64,000 nt of DNA from Oceanococcus sp041619555 (lineage in GTDB: Bacteria > Pseudomonadota > Gammaproteobacteria > Nevskiales > Oceanococcaceae): the NCBI GenBank assembly GCA_041619555.1, contig JBFKDQ010000014.1, positions 1 to 64,000 of the forward strand. The letters run 5' to 3'. How positions within the stretch are numbered: the first letter of the stretch is position 1; every line of letters starts with the position of its first letter. The notes beneath the pieces were generated by a model. It was not told where the DNA came from, did no database searches, and saw nothing but the letters and a program-made list of their open reading frames with translations. Below, one piece after another: positions 34,674-42,794 of the stretch. Made by a program: the position numbers and the translations under genes.

Positions 34674-36167
34674 TCAGTTGCGCCAGCTGCCGATGGCGGC
34701 GTGCAGGTCGGGTATGGCATCGGCGGCGTCCCGCAAGGGTCGCGTCATCCAGCTGGCCGCGGCGAGCAGCTTGCGGGTGGTGATCGCATCGCATGCCGGT
34801 TCCTGCGCCAGTTCCGGGTGGGCGTCGAGAAAGCCGGTGTGCACATCGCCGCGGGCGAAGGCGGGGTCGTTCAGCACCCGGCGCAGGAAGCCGGTATTCG
34901 TTTTGCAGCCGAGCAGGACCAGTTGCTGCAAAGCGGCATCGGCACGCTGCATCGCCTGCCGGCGGTCATCGCCGGTGACGATGAGCTTGGCCAGCATCGG
35001 ATCGAAGGCGGCCGTGACGCTCTGGCCTTTGGCAATGCCGCTGTCCATGCGGATGCCTTCGCCCCGCGGCGGCTGCCATTCCAGAACCGGGCCGGTGGTC
35101 GGGGTGAAGCCCGCCGCGGCGTCCTCGGCGTAGATGCGAAATTCGATCGCGTGGCCCTGGGTGCGGATGTCGTCCTGAGAAAACGGCAATGGCTCGCCGG
35201 CAGCGATGCGCAGTTGCTGCTGTGCCAGATCGATGCCGGTGATCTGCTCGGTCACCGGGTGTTCGACCTGTAGTCTGGTATTGGTTTCCAGGAAATAGAA
35301 CTCGCCGCCTTCGCCGTAGATGAATTCCACGGTGCCGGCATTGCGGTAGCCGGCCGAGCGGGCGATTCCGGCTGCGGTGGCGCAGATTTCCGCGCGCAGC
35401 GCCGGACTCAGCGCCGGCGACGGGGATTCCTCAATGATTTTCTGGAAGCGACGCTGTACCGAGCATTCGCGCTCGAACAGGTGGACGACGTTGCCATGGG
35501 CATCGCCCAGAATCTGGACCTCGATATGCCGCGGGTTCTCGATGTAGCGTTCGACATACAGGCGGCCGTCGCCGAAGTAGCGTTGACCTTCACTGCGGGC
35601 GCGCAGGATCTCCTCCTCGAGCAGGGCGGGGTCGCGCACCACCCGCATGCCCTTGCCGCCGCCACCGGCGGCCGGTTTGATCAGCAGGGGCAGGGGCAGC
35701 TGACGTGCGCGTTCGATGAAGCTGGCCGGGTCATCATCCTCGATGGCGGATGGCGCGACCGGGAAACCCGCTTTTTCGACAAAGGCGCGCGCGCGCACCT
35801 TGTCTCCCATCAGCTCGATCTGTTCCGGTGTGGGGCCGACGAAGATCAGGCCGGCTTCGGCGACGGCGCGGGCGAAGCCCGCGTTTTCGGATAGAAAGCC
35901 ATAGCCCGGATGGATCGCGCCAGCGCCCGCCGTACGTGCGGCGCGGATGATCTGGGCGCCATCGAGATAGGCCGCCACCGGTGTGTCGCCCTGGATTTCG
36001 ATGGCCTCATCGGCCAGGGCGACGGCCGGCGCGCGCGCATCGGCGGCGTGATACACCACGGCGGAGCGCAGGCCCAGGGCCTTGATGCTGCGCAGGATGC
36101 GTACCGCGATCTCGCCGCGGTTGGCGACGAGCACGGATTGAAATGGCCAGTGAGTGGTGTCTGTCAT
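34674..36167 (-). CDS. Acyl-CoA carboxylase biotin carboxylase subunit
   Basis: This encodes 497 residues covering the full ATP-grasp biotin carboxylase: VLVANRGEIAVRI at the start, IHPGYGFLSENAGFA, the glycine-rich KPAAGGGGKGMRVV, ETNTRLQVEHPVTE and EFRIYAED. It carboxylates the biotin of the adjacent BT-BCCP protein with bicarbonate and ATP. It ends near GSWRN, just where a fused alpha subunit would continue into BT. The gene overlaps the TetR stop by four bases and belongs to the Atu-like operon. Confidence 0.93.
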   Translation of the reverse strand: MTDTTHWPFQSVLVANRGEIAVRILRSIKALGLRSAVVYHAADARAPAVALADEAIEIQGDTPVAAYLDGAQIIRAARTAGAGAIHPGYGFLSENAGFARAVAEAGLIFVGPTPEQIELMGDKVRARAFVEKAGFPVAPSAIEDDDPASFIERARQLPLPLLIKPAAGGGGKGMRVVRDPALLEEEILRARSEGQRYFGDGRLYVERYIENPRHIEVQILGDAHGNVVHLFERECSVQRRFQKIIEESPSPALSPALRAEICATAAGIARSAGYRNAGTVEFIYGEGGEFYFLETNTRLQVEHPVTEQITGIDLAQQQLRIAAGEPLPFSQDDIRTQGHAIEFRIYAEDAAAGFTPTTGPVLEWQPPRGEGIRMDSGIAKGQSVTAAFDPMLAKLIVTGDDRRQAMQRADAALQQLVLLGCKTNTGFLRRVLNDPAFARGDVHTGFLDAHPELAQEPACDAITTRKLLAAASWMTRPLRDAADAIPDLHAAIGSWRN

Positions 36168-36850
36168 TGGGGTGTCCCGGACTGGATCAGTCCTTCCATG
36201 CGGTTGACGAGGGTTTCCAGACGCTGGGTCTGTTGATTCAGGTTGAGGGCCGGCGTCTGCGCGCCGATGCCGTCACAGAAAATGGTGCTGATCGCATCGG
36301 CTGCGGTGTCGATGTCCAGTTCGCCCTGGCCGCTGAGATAGCGCCAGCAGTAATGTTCGATGCCGCCGTAGATCAGGTCGCGCAGCAGGCTGAGGTCGAT
36401 GCCGGGACGGAATTCGCCGCCGTCCACACCTTGCTCCAGCACCTCGATGAGAAAGCGGGTATAGCGCCGGTTGAGCAGGCGCAGGTGGGTATTGGCCTGG
36501 CCGATGTCGTCGCGGGCTTCACGAAACATCAGCCGGCACAGCTGGGGGGCTTCATGAATGGTGCGTAAATGGCGCCAGATCAGCAGGCGCAGACGCGCAC
36601 GGGCTCCGTTGACGCCGGCGAGATCCCGGGCGTAGTCGCCAAACATCTGCTGATACCAGTGTTGCAGGACCTGGATCAGAAGCTCGTGCTTGCTGTCGAA
36701 ATAACGATATACGGTGCCTTCGACCACGCCGACGCGGGCGGCAATCTCGGCCACGGCCGCCTGCTCGTAGCCTTTCTCGCAAAACACCTCGCGGGCGGCG
36801 GCAAGAATCGCAAGGCTGCGGGTTTCCCGGTCCTGACGCGCGCCACTCAT
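36164..36850 (-). CDS. TetR family regulator (candidate AtuR-like)
   Basis: This encodes 228 residues. A classic TetR helix-turn-helix sits at about 25-60: EKGYEQAAVAEIAARVGVVE, then TVYRYFDSKHELL. The C-terminal ligand domain is long enough to bind an acyl-CoA or terpenoid CoA. Overlaps of four bases with AtuA upstream and with the biotin carboxylase downstream put it inside the operon. The two matching inverted repeats at 39504 and 39606 are its most obvious candidate operators. A repressor like Pseudomonas AtuR is the analogy. Confidence 0.88.
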   Translation of the reverse strand: MSGARQDRETRSLAILAAAREVFCEKGYEQAAVAEIAARVGVVEGTVYRYFDSKHELLIQVLQHWYQQMFGDYARDLAGVNGARARLRLLIWRHLRTIHEAPQLCRLMFREARDDIGQANTHLRLLNRRYTRFLIEVLEQGVDGGEFRPGIDLSLLRDLIYGGIEHYCWRYLSGQGELDIDTAADAISTIFCDGIGAQTPALNLNQQTQRLETLVNRMEGLIQSGTPQ

Positions 36851-38646
36851 GCGGGGAGCAGGCCCTCATGGCGCCATTTGGCGGGCACGGTGATTTCAAA
36901 GTCCAGCAGGATCTGCGCCAGCATCTTGCCTTGCGGGTCATGTCGCAAGGAGGCAATGCCGCCGCCGCCCAGCACGTCGCGCAGCAGGAAGTTGAATCCA
37001 TCAAGGCCTGGCCATTCGTAGCGTTCCACCGGGCCCTGACAGAAATGGGCAAAGTATTCGCGCACCGCCTCCGCGGTGAGCTGGCCGCGCAACACCGGCA
37101 CGTATTCCGGGCGTCGCGCCAGCACCCCGATGTTCGCCGCATTGCCCTTGTCGCCGCTGCGTGCCGTGGCGAGTTGGCGTAGCGGCAGCCTGATTGCTTC
37201 GTCGATTTCGGCGGCGGTCAGGCTTGGCCCGGATGTGCCTGTGGCGCCAGGCGGGCGGTCCTGGCAGGTCACGGGCGCGGGCGTGTAGGCCAGTTCCTGG
37301 GCGCCGACCTGAACCCGGATGCTGACCCAGTCCTTGGGCACCAGGCAGGAAAACAGGCGGACCAACGGGGTGGGTGCGGGCCGGCCGCCGGCAAATCCGG
37401 TGATGCTCTGCGCCATTGCAGTTGCCGGCGGGATGCATTCGCGGCCCAGCAGTTCCAGGGCTTTGCGGTCCTGATGCTGGGCTGCCAGCTTGAGGATGAC
37501 CTCACGGTTGTCGCGGCTGCGAGCCTGGGCGCCCCAGTTGCACTCGGTGCCCAGAACCTCGATGTCGGTGCGGTCGAAATCCGTCAGGCCACGTTCGCCA
37601 AACAGCCGGCGGCAGCGGCTGAAAATGGCCTCGGCGACGCGCTGGGCGCGTGCGCCGGCCTGGTGGCCGCCAAGCATCATCATCGCGGTCAGGCGAAAAC
37701 CGTCCTGGTAGGTCACCGAGGCCTTGTAGTGCGCTCCGGGGGCTTGGCCGCGGGCGCCGCTGACCCGCACCCGGTCCGCGGCCACGGCTTCGAGACGAAT
37801 GTTGCGGAAGTCGCAGTTGACGTCGGGCAGCAGATAGTGGCCGGGATCGCCGATTTCATACACCACCTGTTCGGCGGTGGTTGCGGGGACGATGCGACCG
37901 CCGGTGCCTGCCGGTTTGTGCAGCTCGAAGCTGCCATCGGCGCGACAGTCCGCAATTGGAAAGCCCATGTTCGGCCAGTCGTCGGCGACCAATTCCCAGT
38001 CGGTGGTGATGCCGCCGGTGGCCTGGGCGCCGCATTCCAGCACGTGGCCGGTGAGGCTGCCCGCGGCAAGCAGGTCATAGTCCGTCGACGACCATTTGAA
38101 TTCATGGATCAGCGGGGCCAGGGCCAGGGCGCTGTCCACGCAGCGGCCGGTGAGCACGATGTCGGCGCCAGCGTCCAGCGCGCTGGCGATGGGAAAGGCG
38201 CCGAGATAGGCATTGGCGCTCCAGGGTTTGGTCGGGAATGCGCTGCCATCGAACATTTCCTGCAGCTCGTGCATTTGGGCCTGCAAGGGCAGCAGATCAT
38301 CGCCTTCGACGATGCCGACGCTGAGTTCGATGCCGGCCTCGGCCAGCTGTGTTTCGATCGCCTGCTTGCAGGCTTGCGGATTGACCCCGCCTGCGTTGGT
38401 GACCACCTTGATGCCGCGCTGTTTGAGCTGGGGGGCGAGGTGGGCAATGACCTGCGGGAAGTCGGTGGCATAGCCGAGCTCAGGGTTCTTGCCGCGGGCT
38501 TTGGCCAGCAGCGACATCGTGATCTCGGCGAGATAGTCGAGAATCAGGTAGTCAATTTCACCGGATCCTACGAGCTGGCGCGGGCCTTCGGCGGAGTCGC
38601 CCCAGAAGCCGGCGCCACAGCCGATGCGGACAATTTCTTCACTCAT
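36847..38646 (-). CDS. AtuA-like DUF1446 family protein
   Basis: This encodes 599 residues. The N-terminus VRIGCGAGFWGDSAEGPRQL and the LILDYLAEITMSLLAKAR block, followed by KVVTNAGGVNP and LTGRCVDSALALAPL, are typical of DUF1446/AtuA, a protein essential for acyclic terpene utilization in Pseudomonas with unassigned biochemistry. The last 100 residues (LRQLATARSGDKGNAANIGV onward) form the second, AtuA C-terminal-like domain found in full-length family members. It overlaps the TetR start by four bases and is 64 bp from the hydratase gene. Its presence, with absence of HMG-CoA lyase, argues for Atu rather than leucine catabolism. Confidence 0.9.
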   Translation of the reverse strand: MSEEIVRIGCGAGFWGDSAEGPRQLVGSGEIDYLILDYLAEITMSLLAKARGKNPELGYATDFPQVIAHLAPQLKQRGIKVVTNAGGVNPQACKQAIETQLAEAGIELSVGIVEGDDLLPLQAQMHELQEMFDGSAFPTKPWSANAYLGAFPIASALDAGADIVLTGRCVDSALALAPLIHEFKWSSTDYDLLAAGSLTGHVLECGAQATGGITTDWELVADDWPNMGFPIADCRADGSFELHKPAGTGGRIVPATTAEQVVYEIGDPGHYLLPDVNCDFRNIRLEAVAADRVRVSGARGQAPGAHYKASVTYQDGFRLTAMMMLGGHQAGARAQRVAEAIFSRCRRLFGERGLTDFDRTDIEVLGTECNWGAQARSRDNREVILKLAAQHQDRKALELLGRECIPPATAMAQSITGFAGGRPAPTPLVRLFSCLVPKDWVSIRVQVGAQELAYTPAPVTCQDRPPGATGTSGPSLTAAEIDEAIRLPLRQLATARSGDKGNAANIGVLARRPEYVPVLRGQLTAEAVREYFAHFCQGPVERYEWPGLDGFNFLLRDVLGGGGIASLRHDPQGKMLAQILLDFEITVPAKWRHEGLLPA

Positions 38647-38710
38647 GCGGATTTCCTTTGCGGTGGCGCGGCCGGGACGCTGCTCGAAGCTGTGCTCATC
38701 GCGATTCTGG

Positions 38711-39490
38711 TCAGTTGCCGGTCCAATTGGGGGCGCGTTTTTCCTGGAACGCGGCGAGGCCTTCGGCGGCGTCCTGGGTTGAGGACATCACCGGCACCAT
38801 GGCCTGGGCATACTCCAGGGCAGAGCGTAGGTCCATGTCCTGGGTGGCCATGAAAGCCTGTTTGCCGAGGCGGATCGCGGTGGGAGAGCGCGGCACGATG
38901 CGCTGCAGCAGCCAGTCCAGCTTGGCGTCCAGTTCCGCGCGCGGGACCACGTAATTGAACAGGCCCCATTCCAGGCCCTCGGCGGCGGTGAACTGCTCGC
39001 CGGTGATGCACATCTCCTGCAGCTTGCGTGGCGGCAGCTGGCGGATCATGTAGGGCAGGATCATCATCGGCGTCAGGCCGATCTTCGATTCCGGGGTGCC
39101 AATGCGGATGTCATCGGCGGCAATCGCCATGTCGCAGGCGCACAGCAGGCCAAAACCGCCGGCCATCACGTGGCCGTTGACCCGTGCAATCACCGGTAGG
39201 GGGCAGTCCTGCAATTGCTTGAACAGGGCGACGATGTAATGGCGGGGACGGGAAAAGTCGACATCGAAGGCAAAGCCCTTGACCCCTTTGCTGAGGTCGG
39301 CGCCGGCACAAAAGGCCTTGTCGCCGGCCCCGGTGAGAACGATTGCGCGCGCTTCTTCGCGGACCGCCGCGCTGATGCCCTCGGCAATGCAGGCAATGAC
39401 ATCTGCGTTCATCGCGTTACGTCGAGCTTCGCGGTTGATGGTGATCCACTGAACCGCTCCGCGGCGTTCGATCAGCACTTCTTCGGACAT
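38711..39490 (-). CDS. Enoyl-CoA hydratase/isomerase (AtuE-like)
   Basis: This encodes 259 residues; the start at 39490 has GGGAGACAAC upstream. It is a single crotonase domain with the oxyanion block AFCAGADLSKG and NGHVMAGGFGLLCACDM. The first of the two usual catalytic glutamates (GGGCE in mitochondrial hydratase) is replaced by AGGFG, while the second is kept in TPESKIGL. In the Atu pathway AtuE hydrates isohexenyl-glutaconyl-CoA, and a special active site would suit a large branched substrate. It opens the leftward operon, next to the proposed operators. Confidence 0.85.
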   Translation of the reverse strand: MSEEVLIERRGAVQWITINREARRNAMNADVIACIAEGISAAVREEARAIVLTGAGDKAFCAGADLSKGVKGFAFDVDFSRPRHYIVALFKQLQDCPLPVIARVNGHVMAGGFGLLCACDMAIAADDIRIGTPESKIGLTPMMILPYMIRQLPPRKLQEMCITGEQFTAAEGLEWGLFNYVVPRAELDAKLDWLLQRIVPRSPTAIRLGKQAFMATQDMDLRSALEYAQAMVPVMSSTQDAAEGLAAFQEKRAPNWTGN

Positions 39491-39503
39491 GTTGTCTCCC
39501 ATT

Positions 39504-39520
39504 AATGAGGCTGGCTCATT
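39504..39520. promoter_or_regulatory. Candidate TetR operator 1
   Basis: AATGAG and CTCATT form a perfect inverted repeat with a 5-base spacer, 14 bp upstream of the AtuE-like start. The same 17-bp motif recurs at 39606-39622 with 13 identical positions, in the same divergent intergenic region. Confidence 0.55.
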
Positions 39521-39605
39521 TTCTTTCATATTGCGGTCGAATCCTATCTTTATCAGCGATCATGTCAAGCGTGCAAGTCAATGATTGGGTGGGTTATGCT
39601 ATGCA

Positions 39606-39622
39606 AATGAGTGTGGCTCACA
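39606..39622. promoter_or_regulatory. Candidate TetR operator 2
   Basis: AATGAG-N5-CTCACA matches operator 1 in 13 of 17 positions (core TGAG-N5-CTCA). It lies just downstream of a TATGCT hexamer (39595-39600) that could be the -10 of the rightward operon, so binding here would block transcription. Confidence 0.5.
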
Positions 39623-39700
39623 TGGCATGCGATCGCTTTGCCTGCATGCGCTGCTACATTGATCCGGCGCCGATCGGGTGCGCGAGGAACGGGACAGGCA

Positions 39701-40393
39701 ATGGATTTTCAAGACCAGCTATTCATCGTCAGTGGCGCCGGCGGCAGCCTTGGCGCAGCCGTGCTGCGAGTCTGCGCGGGCTATGGCGCGCGCATCGTGG
39801 CGCTCGATCGGGACGTGCGGGATGACGCGGTCGATGGGCCGCGGATCGAACGTATCGCGCTGGATCTTCAGAACAAGGACGATGTCGCGGCGGTGATGCG
39901 GCAGGTGCATGCCCGGCATGGGCGCGTTGATGCGCTGATCAACGCGGTGGGTGGCTTCGCGATGGGACCGGCGGTGCATGAGACTCCGGCGGAGGACTGG
40001 GAGCACATGCTCGATCTGAATGTGCGGCCGCTATTGAATCTGTTCCATGCGGTGATCCCGCTGATGCAGGCCGCGGGTCGCGGGCGTGTGGTGAATGTTG
40101 GTGCGCTCGGGGCGCTGCAGGGTCACGCCGGGATGGGGGCTTATGTTTCCGCCAAGTGCATGGTGGCGCGCTTGACCGAATCGATGGCGGAGGAACTGCG
40201 GGAGCAGGGCATCAATGTCAATGCGGTGCTGCCCAGCATCATCGATACCGCGGCCAATCGCGCGGCGATGCCGCAGGCGGAGTTCTCGCATTGGGTCGCG
40301 CCGGCGGATCTGGCGGCGGTGATTGCATTTCTGTGTTCCGATGCCGCGCGCGCGGTGCACGGCGCCTGCATCCCGGTGCGAGGCCTGAGTTGA
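39701..40393 (+). CDS. SDR family oxidoreductase (Atu-like locus)
   Basis: This encodes 230 residues. It has an N-terminal IVSGAGGSLGAAVLRVC Rossmann motif, DALINAVGGFAMGPA and the catalytic YVSAK pair, but the serine normally about 13 residues before the tyrosine reads VNVGALGALQG, so no catalytic serine is evident. It opens the rightward operon of the Atu-like locus; the next gene starts within its stop codon. A role in oxidising an alcohol or hydroxyacyl-CoA is likely; assignment to AtuB or AtuG is not possible by eye. Confidence 0.82.
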   Translation: MDFQDQLFIVSGAGGSLGAAVLRVCAGYGARIVALDRDVRDDAVDGPRIERIALDLQNKDDVAAVMRQVHARHGRVDALINAVGGFAMGPAVHETPAEDWEHMLDLNVRPLLNLFHAVIPLMQAAGRGRVVNVGALGALQGHAGMGAYVSAKCMVARLTESMAEELREQGINVNAVLPSIIDTAANRAAMPQAEFSHWVAPADLAAVIAFLCSDAARAVHGACIPVRGLS

Positions 40394-41400
40394 TCTTCAG
40401 CGCGCAAGAGCTGTTGCGGGAGCTGTCCGGCGGGCCGGCGCCGGTACGCTTTTCCGTGTTCGGGGAGCAGGTGGCTCTGGTGCTGGATCTGGCCAGCGTG
40501 GTGGATGATGACGGCGCCCGGCGTCTGGCCGCGTGGCTGCCGAGTCTGGCCTGTCCGGTGATCGGTCTGGCCGAGCACGAGCTCCTGCTGTGTCGCCAGG
40601 GTGCGGCGACCGTTTGTGCGGCCACTTGCGACGTCGTTGTGGCCGAGGCTGCAGAATTGGACTGGCTGCTGCAGAAGATCGAGGCGCGGCCGGTGACCGC
40701 GGCCTGTTTCGTGGAACTGCTGCGCCGTAGCGAAGGCTTGCCGGTCGAGATCGGGTTGGCGATGGAGTCAAGCCAGTTCGCCTGTTTGCAGGGCGGCGCG
40801 GAATATGCGGCGTGGTTGCGCGACCGGCCGGTCGCCAAGGCGGTGCCGCAGGATTCCGGACCTGCCGTGCTGTTGCGGCGCGAGGGCAGTTGCCTGCAGA
40901 TGACGCTGAACCGGCCGTCCAGCCGCAACGCGATGTCGGTGGAGATGCGCGACGCCCTGGTCGAAGCCTTGCGCATGGTGTGGCTGGATGACAGTCTTGC
41001 CGAAGTCCACCTGAGCGGCGCAGGGCGCAGTTTCAGTACCGGCGGCGAGCTGCGTGAGTTCGGTCAGGTTCCGGATGCGGCGAGCGGGCATCTGATTCGC
41101 TTGCTGTCGGTGCCGGGGCGGTTCTTGGCGCCGGTGGCGGCGCGCGTACGGGCCTATGTGCATGGCGCATGCGTGGGTTCCGGAATCGAATTCCCAGCCT
41201 TTGCCGGCCGGGTGGTGGCCCATCCCGAAGCCTGGTTCCAGTTGCCGGAAATCGGCATGGGACTGATTCCCGGTGCGGGTGGGTGCATCAGCATGGCGCG
41301 CCGGATCGGGCGTCAGCGTCTGGCCTGGATGGGGTTGTCCGGCAAACGTGTGCGTGCCCCGCAGGCGCTGGCCTGGGGGCTGATCGATGAAATTTCATAA
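40390..41400 (+). CDS. Enoyl-CoA hydratase/isomerase family protein with N-terminal extension
   Basis: This encodes 336 residues from a TTG (40390) within the end of the SDR gene; no ATG is near. Residues about 160-336 are a crotonase domain with both catalytic glutamate positions conserved (GACVGSGIEFPAF and QLPEIGMGLIPGAGG). The first 150 residues are a degenerate extension with a LLRRSEGLPVEIGLAMESS segment, which looks like a decayed crotonase-like domain seen in some actinobacterial-type homologues. The substrate is unknown; a second hydratase step in a branched or terpenoid acid pathway is plausible. Confidence 0.72.
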   Translation: MIFSAQELLRELSGGPAPVRFSVFGEQVALVLDLASVVDDDGARRLAAWLPSLACPVIGLAEHELLLCRQGAATVCAATCDVVVAEAAELDWLLQKIEARPVTAACFVELLRRSEGLPVEIGLAMESSQFACLQGGAEYAAWLRDRPVAKAVPQDSGPAVLLRREGSCLQMTLNRPSSRNAMSVEMRDALVEALRMVWLDDSLAEVHLSGAGRSFSTGGELREFGQVPDAASGHLIRLLSVPGRFLAPVAARVRAYVHGACVGSGIEFPAFAGRVVAHPEAWFQLPEIGMGLIPGAGGCISMARRIGRQRLAWMGLSGKRVRAPQALAWGLIDEIS

Positions 41401-41448
41401 GGGATTGCGCGCGGGCGCGATCCGGTCAACAAGCTGAAGAGAGTGAAG

Positions 41449-42645
41449 ATGAACAATCCGCAAAGTGTGCTGCAGGCTTTTACCGGTCTGTCCGATGATG
41501 AAGCCGAAATCCTGCATCAGGCCAATCGCTTCGCCGAGAAAGAACTGTATCCGCTGGCGCCGAAAATGGACGACGAGGAGTGGTGGCCAGATCAGGCCTT
41601 TCCGAAAATCGGTGAGAATGGCTTCTTCGGTGTCACCGCGCCGGCCCAGTACGGTGGCTCCGATCTCGACATCATGGCCAGTGGCCTGGTGCTGCAGGCC
41701 ATCTCGCGCTGGAACTATGCCCTGGGACTGTCCTGGGTGGCGCACGAAAATCTCTGCCTGCACAACATCCTGCGCAATGCGAATCAGGCGCAGAAGGACA
41801 AGTACGTGCCGGGCCTGGTCAAAGGGGAGTTGATCGGTGCGCTGGGTCTGACCGAGCCCGGTGCGGGTTCCGATGCGCTGGGCGCCATGCGCACCACCGC
41901 GCGGCGCGAAGGCGATGAGTATGTGCTCAACGGCCGCAAGATCTACATCACCAATGGTCCGGTGGCCGATGTCCTGCTGGTTTATGCCAAGACCGACATG
42001 GGCAAGGGCGCACAGGGCATCTCGGCATTCCTGGTGGACAAGGATGCACCGGGCTTCGCGGTGGCGCAGAAGTTGATCAAGATGGGCTTTCGGGGCAGTC
42101 AGACGGGCGAACTGGTTTTCAACGACTGCCGCGTTCCCGCCGCCAATCTGGTCGGAGAGGAGAATCGCGGGGTGAAGGTGGTGATGAGTGGCCTGGATCT
42201 GGAGCGGGCGATGATTTCGCCGATCTGTCTGGGCATCGCCGAACGAGCGCTGCAACTGTCCATTGACTATGCCTGTCAGCGCGAGCAGTTCGGCAAGCGC
42301 ATTGCAAGCTTCCAGATGATTCGATCCAAGATCGCGGACATGTACGTCTGGGTTGAATCCATGCGGCTGTTTACCTATCAGACCCTGCGCGCGGCCAGCG
42401 CGATCGGGGAGGAGGATGGCGGGCGTGGCGAAATCCACAAGCTGACTGCCGCCGGGGTCATGTATGTGGCGGAAACCCTGAACAAGGTGCTGAACGATGC
42501 GGTGCAGATTCATGGCGGCAGCGGTTACATCTGGGAGTCGGAAATCAATCGGCTGTATCGCGCCAACAAGTTGCTGGAGATCGGCGCCGGCACCACCGAA
42601 GTGCGCAAGATGATCATTTCCGACGATTTGCTCGGCCGCGGTTAG
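41449..42645 (+). CDS. Acyl-CoA dehydrogenase, isovaleryl/citronellyl-CoA type
   Basis: This encodes 398 residues (ATG 41449; a GTG six bases earlier is possible). It is a full ACAD: N-terminal helices, the flavin block GLTEPGAGSDALG and TNGPVADVLLVYAKT, the helix-G segment GLDLERAMIS with the glutamate used as catalytic base in isovaleryl-CoA dehydrogenase, and the late EIGAGTTEVRKMII. Placement of the base in helix G is characteristic of branched-chain type enzymes. In Atu pathways AtuD oxidises citronellyl-CoA; the context supports such a branched substrate. Confidence 0.9.
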   Translation: MNNPQSVLQAFTGLSDDEAEILHQANRFAEKELYPLAPKMDDEEWWPDQAFPKIGENGFFGVTAPAQYGGSDLDIMASGLVLQAISRWNYALGLSWVAHENLCLHNILRNANQAQKDKYVPGLVKGELIGALGLTEPGAGSDALGAMRTTARREGDEYVLNGRKIYITNGPVADVLLVYAKTDMGKGAQGISAFLVDKDAPGFAVAQKLIKMGFRGSQTGELVFNDCRVPAANLVGEENRGVKVVMSGLDLERAMISPICLGIAERALQLSIDYACQREQFGKRIASFQMIRSKIADMYVWVESMRLFTYQTLRAASAIGEEDGGRGEIHKLTAAGVMYVAETLNKVLNDAVQIHGGSGYIWESEINRLYRANKLLEIGAGTTEVRKMIISDDLLGRG

Positions 42646-42647
42646 CC

Positions 42648-42754
42648 GGCTGTTGAAAATCTCTGATTTTCGGCGGCCTGCGTGCGCGTGACCGGGAAAC
42701 CAGGCTTCCCGGTCGGCGAGTGTGGGAAGGGCCAGGGTGGCCTTTTCAACAGCC
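42648..42754. repeat. 107-bp element with 12-bp terminal inverted repeats (MITE/REP-like)
   Basis: The ends GGCTGTTGAAAA (42648-42659) and TTTTCAACAGCC (42743-42754) are perfect inverted copies. Inside lies another perfect inverted repeat, GACCGGGAA and TTCCCGGTC around a 7-base loop (42690-42714). There is no ORF. The structure suggests a miniature, non-autonomous transposable element or a REP-type hairpin between the dehydrogenase and SDR genes. I saw no second copy in the window. Confidence 0.6.
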
Positions 42755-42794
42755 TGTTCAGACCTGGTCCGACGACCTTATTGAGAAATTTGTG

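Noticed and set aside
33380..34783. Long open frame antisense to the carboxylase beta and BCCP genes
   Set aside because: Spans two real genes and their intergenic gap; no motif.
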